Positions 1-5,126 of a stretch of 5,126 nucleotides of DNA are shown here, piece by piece. A model generated the notes under the pieces. That model was not told the origin of the DNA, did no database searches, and saw nothing but the letters and a program-made list of their open reading frames with translations. The stretch's first letter is position 1, and each line of letters opens with the position of its first letter. The translations under genes were made by a program, and so were the position numbers. The stretch comes from Synergistaceae bacterium (GTDB lineage Bacteria > Synergistota > Synergistia > Synergistales > Aminobacteriaceae), in NCBI GenBank assembly GCA_017446645.1, contig JAFSQO010000435.1:1-5126 (forward strand). The letters are read 5' to 3'.

Positions 1-841
1 AACTATGGACGTAAAGACAGGCAGCGAAGACCAGTTAATCGACATGATGACGGGGAAATTGCTCAATACAGGGAATATCGACCGCAAAACTTTTGACGAG
101 GGGCAGCCTTTAGCACTCGAACTTTCTGGTATATCTGACGGGGGCTTTATCAAAGATTTAAGCATGAAACTCTACGAAGGCGAAGTACTAGGGATCGGCG
201 GACTCGTCGGCTCAAAGCGTACTGAATTATTCAGAATGATTTGCGGAATTGACCCAATGAAAGCCGGAGTCGTCAAGATTAAAGGCAGCGAAGTCCATAT
301 CACCCACCCCGGTGAAGCTATCAAGAATGGCATAGGCTATCTCAGCGAAAACCGCAAAGAGGACGGCTTATCACTCGGCATGACTATCGAAGAGAATAAT
401 ATTCAGTGCGACTACAGCAAGGTCAGCAGCAAGGGCATAATGAGCTGGAGCAAAGTCCGCGAAATCGCAGAGAAATATATCAAGATGCTGAAGACTAAAG
501 GAGTTCCCGCAATGAATGTCGTGAATCTTTCAGGCGGTAATCAGCAAAAAGTTTCGATTGCGAAATGGCTTCACGCAGGCTGTTCGATCCTTGTATTTGA
601 CGAACCAACGAGGGGAATCGATGTAGGAGCTAAGGCAGAGATTCATAATTTGATTCGGGAATTTGCTTCTCAGCCCGGAAATGCTGCAATAGTAATCTCG
701 TCAGATGCAAATGAGTTAATGTCCGTCAGCGATAGAGTCGTCGTCATGTCCAAAGGCAAAGTTACCGGCGAACTCAGGGCCGAAGATATTACCCAAAATA
801 ATTTAACCAGATACATAACTCAAGGGGCAGGTGTGAAATAA
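1..841 (+). CDS. Sugar ABC transporter ATPase (CUT2, RbsA/MglA-like), C-terminal part, 5' truncated
   Basis: This is the energy-coupling subunit of a monosaccharide/polyol importer; it acts on the inner face of the membrane with the permease that follows. Family members are about 500 residues with two nucleotide-binding domains; only the linker and second domain are present. The frame is open to the window edge (codon 2-4 is Thr), so the ATG at 5 is very probably internal. Counting from that Met, residues 8-20 fit the usual inter-domain linker, 66-73 (GLVGSKRT) are the degenerate Walker A of the second domain, 112-122 (YLSENRKEDGL) a family-typical segment, 175-182 (LSGGNQQK) the ABC signature, and 195-201 (ILVFDEP) Walker B with D199 and E200, followed by TRGIDVGAK. 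The GxxGxKRT form of Walker A is also found in E. coli MglA, so it is not damage. The stop lies one base before the permease ATG. Family assignment is firm; the transported sugar cannot be read from this subunit. Confidence 0.95.
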   Translation, partial: TMDVKTGSEDQLIDMMTGKLLNTGNIDRKTFDEGQPLALELSGISDGGFIKDLSMKLYEGEVLGIGGLVGSKRTELFRMICGIDPMKAGVVKIKGSEVHITHPGEAIKNGIGYLSENRKEDGLSLGMTIEENNIQCDYSKVSSKGIMSWSKVREIAEKYIKMLKTKGVPAMNVVNLSGGNQQKVSIAKWLHAGCSILVFDEPTRGIDVGAKAEIHNLIREFASQPGNAAIVISSDANELMSVSDRVVVMSKGKVTGELRAEDITQNNLTRYITQGAGVK

Positions 842-842
842 C

Positions 843-1781
843 ATGAACTTCAAAAAATTAATGACCGGCAGTTTTGGCACGCTATGCCTTCTGATAATTC
901 TTCTTGCTGTATTTGCGTGTCTGTCAAATTTATTCTTTACTCCCAGCAACATCACGAATTTACTCGTTCAAAGCGGCACGAATGCAATTATAGCAATCGG
1001 AATGACATTCGTAATTATCTCCGGTAATATCGATATTTCAGTCGGGGCAGTTCTAGCACTAGCCGGCTGTATGGGGGCGCGCGTTATGGTCCTGACCGGC
1101 AGCACTGTCCTGGGTGTCTTTATAACTCTTGGAATGGGAGCAGTACTTGGCCTCTTGAACGGGACTATGGTTGCTTATCTCGGATTTCAGCCTTTCATAG
1201 TTACCCTTGCTACAATGTGGCTTTACAGGGGCTGTGCGTATTTATTTACCGGAGGCAGGGCGATTGTCGGACTTCCTGCTTCATTCGTTCAGATTGGACG
1301 GGGAATGATTTTTAATTTACCCAATGTCGTCTGGATGATTGCAGTTTTATATATAGTTATGTGGTTCATTCTGCAAAAAACGACGTTCGGGCGAAAAATC
1401 TGTGCTATCGGCGATAATCAGGAGAGCGCGAGACTCTCAGGCATCAACGTTAAACGCACAAAGTTAATCGTCTTCTGCATGTCAGGATTCTTCGCAGCAT
1501 TATCTGGACTCGTCTATATGTCAAGGCTTAACTCAGGTCAGCCAATAGCAGGCCAAAGCTACGAGATGTATGCAATCGCAGCAGCAGTAATCGGAGGCGC
1601 AAGTCTAGTCAAAGGCGGTATAGGAAATATAGTAGGCACGCTGATTGGAGCTATATTCATTGCAGGTCTTCAGAACGGATTAACGATCCTGAACGTCAAT
1701 ACTTATTGGCAGCAGGTCTGCATGGGACTTGTAGTATTATTAGCTGTCGGCCTCGATAGATTACGTAAAACAGTGTCATAA
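843..1781 (+). CDS. Sugar ABC transporter permease (RbsC-like, BPD_transp_2 family)
   Basis: This is the membrane channel subunit of the CUT2 importer, 312 residues, close to the usual 310-340. It is mostly hydrophobic, with likely membrane segments around residues 11-32, 42-60, 64-78, 88-110, 117-136, 160-178, 208-226, 245-257, 262-282 and 288-304. Family landmarks are SGNIDISVGA (60-69; compare the usual GGIDLSVG), the cytoplasmic coupling loop around TTFGRKICAIGDNQESAR (180-197), and GGASLVKGGIGNIVGT (251-266). The start at 843 is one base after the ATPase stop, with a modest Shine-Dalgarno AGGTG at 829-833 inside the upstream gene, so translation is probably coupled. A later Met at codon 7 is possible but less well supported. 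No signal peptide beyond the first membrane segment is evident. Homologues carry ribose, xylose, galactose, polyols or autoinducer-2; specificity lies mainly in the binding protein, which is not in this window. Confidence 0.95.
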   Translation: MNFKKLMTGSFGTLCLLIILLAVFACLSNLFFTPSNITNLLVQSGTNAIIAIGMTFVIISGNIDISVGAVLALAGCMGARVMVLTGSTVLGVFITLGMGAVLGLLNGTMVAYLGFQPFIVTLATMWLYRGCAYLFTGGRAIVGLPASFVQIGRGMIFNLPNVVWMIAVLYIVMWFILQKTTFGRKICAIGDNQESARLSGINVKRTKLIVFCMSGFFAALSGLVYMSRLNSGQPIAGQSYEMYAIAAAVIGGASLVKGGIGNIVGTLIGAIFIAGLQNGLTILNVNTYWQQVCMGLVVLLAVGLDRLRKTVS

Positions 1782-1790
1782 AATTTTTTT

Positions 1791-1797
1791 GAGGAGG
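1791..1797 (+). promoter_or_regulatory. Strong Shine-Dalgarno for the dehydrogenase, with long spacing
   Basis: GAGGAGG lies in the 29-base gap between permease and dehydrogenase. It is 13 bases from the ATG at 1811, longer than the usual 5-9. The next in-frame ATG (1823) is 25 bases away and has only GGAAGGA (1813-1819) close before it. No ATG, GTG or TTG lies in that frame between the site and 1811, so 1811 is the better start, though 1823 (protein beginning MKVCVL) is not excluded. Confidence 0.7.
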
Positions 1798-1810
1798 TAT
1801 TTTATCAATC

Positions 1811-2854
1811 ATGGAAGGAAAAATGAAGGTCTGTGTCTTAACAGGCAAGCAAAAGTTAGAGTGGGTCGAGCGCGACATACCTCAGCCCGCAGCGGGTGAA
1901 GTCCAGATTAAACTTGAGTACGTCGGAGTTTGCGGAAGCGATTTGCATTTCTATCAGGAAGGCAGATTAGCTAACTGGGAACTTGACGGACCCCTTGCAC
2001 TTGGCCATGAACCCGGCGGAGTCGTTACGGCATTAGGTGAAGGCGTTACGAGTCTCAAGGTCGGCGACAAAGTTTCGATTGAGCCTGCTGTCCCCTGTGG
2101 TGAGTGCGATGACTGCAAGCATGGACATTATAATTTATGCAAGAATATCAAGATGCTCGCAATTCCTCACGAAAGAGACGGTGTGAATTCTGACTACTGC
2201 GTTCACAAAGCCTCGATGTGTTACAAGCTCCCTGACAACATGGACACAATGGAGGGCGCATTGATTGAACCGTTGAGCGTTGGCTTCCATGCTACAGAAC
2301 TTGCTGATGCCAGACCCGGAGAGACTGCAATAGTTCTCGGCAGCGGCTGTATAGGTCTCTGCACTGTTATGAGTCTCAAGGCCCGCGGTATAAATCAAAT
2401 TTATGTATCCGATGTCATGGATAAGAGGCTCGAAAAGGCATTAGAAGTCGGAGCAACAAGGGTCTTTAATGCCACCCGTGAGAATATCGAGGACTTCGCA
2501 AAGACTTTGCCGGGCGGAGGAGCAGATCACGTCTTCGAGTGTGCAGGCAACAGAAAATCAACCCTTCAGACCTGCAAGTTAATCCGCAGGGCAGGAAAAG
2601 TTACCCTTGTCGGAGTTTCCCCTGAGCCGATTTTAGAGCTTGATATAGCAACGTTAAATGCAATGGAAGGCACGGTTTACTCAGTCTACCGTTACAGAAA
2701 TACATGGGACAAATGTATAGATCTCGTATCGTCAGGAACTATTCCCCTGAAGAAAATTGTCTCGCACGTTTTTGACTTCAAAGACTGCATTCACGGGATC
2801 GATTACAGCCTTAAACATAAAGATGAAGTCATCAAAGCAGTAATTAAAATGTAA
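1811..2854 (+). CDS. Zinc-dependent polyol (sorbitol/xylitol-type) dehydrogenase, MDR superfamily
   Basis: This cytoplasmic enzyme likely oxidises a secondary hydroxyl of a polyol to a ketose with NAD. It has 347 residues, the normal length for the sorbitol/L-iditol/xylitol dehydrogenase branch. The N-terminal GroES-like domain carries the catalytic zinc site: C41 (GVCGSD), H66 and E67 (GHEPGG), and E153 (IEPL). The structural zinc site is complete, with C96, C99, C102 and C110. The Rossmann domain starts with VLGSGCIGL (175-183), and D201 at the end of the second strand (VSDVMDKR) points to NAD rather than NADP. ADHVFECAGN (238-247) is also typical of the family. No catalytic residue is missing. 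Placement between a sugar importer and transketolase/kinase genes fits a first catabolic step giving a ketose for phosphorylation. Which polyol is unknown: xylitol, arabitol, sorbitol and less common polyols are all possible. Threonine dehydrogenase or butanediol dehydrogenase are sequence relatives but fit the context less well. Confidence 0.92.
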   Translation: MEGKMKVCVLTGKQKLEWVERDIPQPAAGEVQIKLEYVGVCGSDLHFYQEGRLANWELDGPLALGHEPGGVVTALGEGVTSLKVGDKVSIEPAVPCGECDDCKHGHYNLCKNIKMLAIPHERDGVNSDYCVHKASMCYKLPDNMDTMEGALIEPLSVGFHATELADARPGETAIVLGSGCIGLCTVMSLKARGINQIYVSDVMDKRLEKALEVGATRVFNATRENIEDFAKTLPGGGADHVFECAGNRKSTLQTCKLIRRAGKVTLVGVSPEPILELDIATLNAMEGTVYSVYRYRNTWDKCIDLVSSGTIPLKKIVSHVFDFKDCIHGIDYSLKHKDEVIKAVIKM

Positions 2855-2867
2855 TTAGGAGGCAACC

Positions 2868-3716
2868 ATGAGAAAAATCAAGAACATCAAGGAACTCAGC
2901 ATTAAAGCCTTCGACATTCGCCGTGATGCCCTCGACATTATCATGGCAGGAGGCGGCGGACACATCGGGGGAGACATGAGCGAACCCGAAATCTTATTGA
3001 CACTTTATGAACGCATGAACGTAACTCCCGAAACCCAGGACAGCCCGGACCGTGACAGATTCGTATTGAGCAAGGGCCACTGTGTAGAGACTTTATACGC
3101 TGTATTAAGCTATGAAGGCTTCATGAATCTTGACGAGGTCAAAGCAAAATTCTCGAAGTTCGGCTCAGAATACATCGGGCACCCTCATAACACCCTGCCC
3201 GGAATCGAAATGAATTCAGGCTCACTCGGTCATGGCCTTTCAGTCTGTGTCGGCATGGCTTTAGCAGGCAAGATGGACAAGAAAAGCTACAGGGTCTACA
3301 CGTTAATGGGCGATGGTGAATTAGCCGAAGGTTCTGTCTGGGAAGGTGCAGCAGCAGCAGGTCACTACAGGCTCGATAATCTTTGCGCATTCGTTGACCA
3401 TAATCACCTGCAAATTTCCGGCAACGTTGACGAAGTCTTGTCGCCAGGCAATATAGCCCTCAGATTTGAAGCGTCAGGCTGGCACGTTATCACAGTCATG
3501 GACGGCAACGACATAGCCCAGATAAACGAAGCCCTTGACGTAGCAGAGAGGACGAAGGGAAAGCCTACTGTAATCATCGCAGAGACCCTGAAGGGAAAGG
3601 CATCACCCTTAATCGAGAATAAAGCTAACTGGCACCACAAACTGCCAAGTTCTGAAGAGTATGCTAAAATTGCTGCCGATATAGCTGCATACAAGGAGGC
3701 GTTAATCAATGGCTAA
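2868..3716 (+). CDS. Transketolase, N-terminal (thiamine diphosphate-binding) subunit
   Basis: This subunit binds the pyrophosphate of thiamine diphosphate and, with the next gene product, moves a two-carbon ketol unit between sugar phosphates in the cytoplasm. It has 282 residues, normal for the N half of split transketolases. Seen: GGHIGGDMS (30-38) with H32 matching the first active-site His of transketolases; LSKGH (67-71) with H71; SGSLGHGLS (117-125); the cofactor motif GDGELAEG (148-155) running to VDHNHLQISG (176-185), where N179 is the likely metal-binding Asn; and WHHKLP (255-260), matching the WHGKAP of relatives. AGGAGG at 2857-2862, five bases before the ATG, fixes the start. It lies 13 bases after the dehydrogenase stop and overlaps the C subunit by 8 bases. 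Two motifs differ from the commonest split-transketolase wording (HIGGDMS for HPGGSLS; GHCVETLY for GHAAxALY), suggesting a specialised subgroup. A 1-deoxyxylulose-5-phosphate synthase or dehydrogenase E1 identity is less likely given the split layout and motifs. Confidence 0.93.
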   Translation: MRKIKNIKELSIKAFDIRRDALDIIMAGGGGHIGGDMSEPEILLTLYERMNVTPETQDSPDRDRFVLSKGHCVETLYAVLSYEGFMNLDEVKAKFSKFGSEYIGHPHNTLPGIEMNSGSLGHGLSVCVGMALAGKMDKKSYRVYTLMGDGELAEGSVWEGAAAAGHYRLDNLCAFVDHNHLQISGNVDEVLSPGNIALRFEASGWHVITVMDGNDIAQINEALDVAERTKGKPTVIIAETLKGKASPLIENKANWHHKLPSSEEYAKIAADIAAYKEALING

Positions 3717-4644
3717 CAAAATCGCAAACCGTGCAGTAATGTGCGAAGTTCTCAAAGAAGCTGCCTCAAAAGATAGAGACGTGATAGTCCTTTGCAGTGA
3801 CTCAAGGGGTTCTGCCTCGTTATCGTCATTTGCTGATGAGTTCCCTGCCCAGTTCGTTGAAGTCGGAATAGCCGAGCAAAATCTCGTGAGCATAGCAGCA
3901 GGTCTTGCCTCATGCGGTAAAAAAGCCTTTGCAGTATCCCCTGCATCGTTTATCTCGACAAGAAGTTACGAGCAGTGCAAAGTCGACTGTGCCTACTCTG
4001 ATACTAATGTGAAATTAATCGGCATTTCCGGAGGCGTGAGTTACGGAGCTTTAGGCATGACCCATCACTCTGCCCAGGATATAGCGGCAATGTCAGCAAT
4101 TCCGAATATGAGGGTGTATCTTCCGTCAGATAGATTCCAGACAAGGCTTGTCTTTGAAGAATTACTGAAGGACAATAAGACAGCTTATGTCAGATTAGGC
4201 CGTAACCCTGTTGAAGACGTTTATTCAGAAGGCAATGTCCCGTTTGAGATGAACAAGGCTACGGTTCTTGCTGAAGGTTCTGACGTGTTAATCGTAGCTT
4301 GCGGTGAAGTCGTCAAAGCCTCGAAAGATGCTGCGGATTTGCTCAAGGAGAAAGGCATTTCAGCCGGGGTCCTCGATATGTATTGCATAAAGCCCCTTGA
4401 TTGTGAAGGCTTACTCAAGGCCGCTAAAGGCAAAAAGTTAGTAATCACAGTCGAAGAGCATTCACCCTTCGGAGGACTGGGCAGCATGGTCGCTCAGGTC
4501 ATCAGCGCGAATGATCCCAAGAAAGTAATTAATCTCTCACTGCATGATGAGCCTGTAGTAACGGGCAAGTCTCAGGAAGTCTTTGCTTACTATGGCATGA
4601 ACGCCGAAGGTATAGCAAAAAAAGTCATCGAGACATTAGGATAA
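3709..4644 (+). CDS. Transketolase, C-terminal subunit
   Basis: This is the partner of the preceding gene. It supplies the pyrimidine-binding domain and the C-terminal domain, together giving 593 residues against about 660 for single-chain transketolase. The 311-residue chain has the catalytic Glu in VGIAEQNL (52-59, E56), which activates the thiamine ring. R8, S35 and R165 (in RLGRNP) sit where substrate-phosphate ligands are expected. H119 in MTHHSAQD (117-124) matches E. coli TktA H473. The C-terminal domain runs from about 185, with VEEHSPFGGLGS (248-259). The ATG at 3709 overlaps the N-subunit stop by 8 bases, with AAGGAGG at 3693-3699, nine bases upstream and inside that gene; coupled translation would help keep subunits equal. 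Oddity: the usual GEDGATH loop reads GALGMTH (113-119), so the Asp that contacts the C2 hydroxyl (TktA D469) appears as L115, and TktA H461 appears as S107. Transketolase fold is sure; the exact substrate is not. Confidence 0.93.
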   Translation: MANKIANRAVMCEVLKEAASKDRDVIVLCSDSRGSASLSSFADEFPAQFVEVGIAEQNLVSIAAGLASCGKKAFAVSPASFISTRSYEQCKVDCAYSDTNVKLIGISGGVSYGALGMTHHSAQDIAAMSAIPNMRVYLPSDRFQTRLVFEELLKDNKTAYVRLGRNPVEDVYSEGNVPFEMNKATVLAEGSDVLIVACGEVVKASKDAADLLKEKGISAGVLDMYCIKPLDCEGLLKAAKGKKLVITVEEHSPFGGLGSMVAQVISANDPKKVINLSLHDEPVVTGKSQEVFAYYGMNAEGIAKKVIETLG

Positions 4645-4654
4645 ATTCACGATA

Positions 4655-4689
4655 AGGCAGCCTCCTGTTAAACTTTTCGGGGGCTGTTT
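4655..4689 (+). terminator. Probable rho-independent terminator or attenuator hairpin
   Basis: CAGCCTCC (4658-4665) pairs with GGGGGCTG (4679-4686) over eight pairs with one G-U wobble. Two further G-U pairs and one A-U pair extend the stem to 4655/4689. The loop is 13 bases. The following sequence, TTTCGTTAATT, is only moderately T-rich, so termination may be partial. It starts 10 bases after the transketolase stop and ends 22 bases before the kinase ATG. As the kinase fits the same pathway, the hairpin may reduce rather than stop read-through, or protect the upstream message's 3' end. Confidence 0.55.
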
Positions 4690-4697
4690 CGTTAATT

Positions 4698-4703
4698 AGG
4701 TGA
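4698..4703 (+). promoter_or_regulatory. Shine-Dalgarno of the FGGY kinase
   Basis: AGGTGA lies eight bases before the ATG at 4712, just after the hairpin. It is weaker than the AGGAGG sites of the dehydrogenase and transketolase genes, but its spacing is good and it supports the chosen kinase start. I see no convincing -35/-10 pair in the 67-base gap. Confidence 0.6.
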
Positions 4704-4711
4704 ACGGACGA

Positions 4712-5126
4712 ATGAAATATATACTCGCAATAGATCAAAGCACTCAAGGCACAAAGGCATTATTATTTGACGATAAGGGCGTTTTACTCTGCAGAACCGA
4801 TAAGCCTCACAAGCAGATAATCAACGATAAAGGCTGGGTAGAGCATGATTTACGGGAAATCTACGCGAACACCATTCAAGCCGCAAAAGATGTTGTCGCT
4901 AAAGCAGGCATCGATAAATCAGAAATTGCTGCACTAGGCATAAGCAACCAGCGCGAGACTTCGGCATGTTGGGACAGGAAGACCGGCGAGCCTCTCTATA
5001 ACGCTATAGTCTGGCAGTGTTCAAGGGGTGCGGCAATCTGTGAAGAACTCGAACGTCAGGGTCATGCAGAAAAAATTCACCAGAAGACAGGCATAAAGTT
5101 ATCGCCCTATTTTCCAGCAGCAAAAT
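4712..5126 (+). CDS. FGGY-family carbohydrate kinase (glycerol kinase-like), 3' truncated
   Basis: This is an ATP-dependent kinase that probably phosphorylates the ketose or polyol handled by this operon, in the cytoplasm. Only the first 138 codons are present; family members are about 500 residues, so the N-terminal domain is incomplete and the second domain is absent. Seen: the phosphate-1 motif in ILAIDQSTQGTKALLFD (4-20), with D8 where FGGY kinases have the conserved Asp; GWVEHD (41-46); GISNQRET (76-83); NAIVWQCSRG (97-106); and SPYFPAAK (131-138). R81, E82, W101 and Y133 align with glycerol kinase R83, E84, W103 and Y135, which contact glycerol. DQSTQGTKA and FPAAK differ from the GlpK forms (DQGTTSSRA, FSGTK), so this is a relative and not a clear GlpK. 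The start MKYILAID is typical and has a Shine-Dalgarno at 4698-4703. By context it could act on xylulose, ribulose, dihydroxyacetone, a tetrulose or a branched ketose. Confidence 0.9.
   Translation, partial: MKYILAIDQSTQGTKALLFDDKGVLLCRTDKPHKQIINDKGWVEHDLREIYANTIQAAKDVVAKAGIDKSEIAALGISNQRETSACWDRKTGEPLYNAIVWQCSRGAAICEELERQGHAEKIHQKTGIKLSPYFPAAK

Noticed and set aside
5..7. ATG as the true start of a short ABC ATPase
   Set aside because: The frame is open to the window edge, and the protein begins in the inter-domain linker of a two-domain ATPase, so this Met is internal.
200..223. Degenerate Walker A (GLVGSKRT) as a sign of a dead ATPase
   Set aside because: The second domain of CUT2 ATPases normally has a degenerate Walker A, and E. 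coli MglA has the same GxxGxKRT form. Signature and Walker B are intact.
1784..1790. T7 run after the permease as a terminator
   Set aside because: No GC-rich hairpin precedes it, and a strong ribosome site follows within one base.
1696..1878. Minus-strand open frame of 60 codons across the permease-dehydrogenase junction
   Set aside because: It overlaps two well-supported genes and the Shine-Dalgarno region, and its translation is low-complexity and unlike any family I recognise.
2135..2398. Minus-strand open frame of 87 codons within the dehydrogenase
   Set aside because: It is a shadow of the coding strand, fully inside a gene with intact catalytic motifs.
3139..3390. Minus-strand open frame of 83 codons within the transketolase N subunit
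   Set aside because: Cys/Arg/Leu-rich translation without a domain; antisense shadow.
3404..3709. Antisense open frame of 101 codons on the - strand
   Set aside because: It lies wholly opposite the transketolase N subunit, shows no recognisable domain, and is explained by the codon composition of the real gene.
3702..3946. Two overlapping minus-strand open frames (3702-3893 and 3752-3946)
   Set aside because: They overlap each other in different frames and lie opposite the C subunit; neither looks like a protein.
4221..4487. Minus-strand open frame of 88 codons within the transketolase C subunit
   Set aside because: It is opposite a conserved coding region and has no supporting motif.
2868..4644. 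Two transketolase ORFs as one gene broken by a frameshift
   Set aside because: Each half has its own ATG and Shine-Dalgarno, both have the usual lengths of split transketolase subunits, and split forms are common.
1..5126. Mobile element, CRISPR array, tRNA/rRNA or riboswitch
   Set aside because: The window is almost wholly filled by co-directional metabolic genes. I saw no repeat array, inverted-repeat ends, transposase, tRNA-like fold or leader long enough for a riboswitch.

Overview
The window holds six genes, all on the + strand and closely packed, which read as one sugar or polyol uptake-and-catabolism operon. In order they are: the C-terminal part of a CUT2-type sugar ABC transporter ATPase (cut by the left edge), its membrane permease, a zinc-dependent polyol/alcohol dehydrogenase, the N- and C-terminal subunits of a split transketolase, and the start of an FGGY-family carbohydrate kinase (cut by the right edge). 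No stretch above 300 bases lacks a gene. The only sizeable gaps are 29 bases before the dehydrogenase and 67 bases between the transketolase and the kinase; the second contains a terminator-like hairpin.

Working model: an ABC importer brings in a polyol or sugar, the dehydrogenase oxidises a polyol to a ketose with NAD, the kinase phosphorylates the ketose, and the transketolase cleaves the ketose phosphate into pentose-phosphate and glycolytic intermediates. The simplest substrate would be a pentitol (xylitol or arabitol, through xylulose 5-phosphate). Two details leave room for something less ordinary. The transketolase C subunit seems to lack two substrate-contacting residues of standard transketolases (the equivalents of E. 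coli TktA H461 and D469). The kinase keeps the glycerol-contacting residues of glycerol kinase instead of a clear xylulokinase pattern. The periplasmic or lipoprotein binding protein and any regulator are not in the window and are presumably upstream.

Organism: base composition looks balanced to mildly AT-rich. Genes start with ATG, several have strong AGGAGG-type Shine-Dalgarno sites, and the transketolase is split. This suits an anaerobic gut or rumen bacterium, for example Bacillota or Synergistota. That assignment comes from general impression only and is weak.
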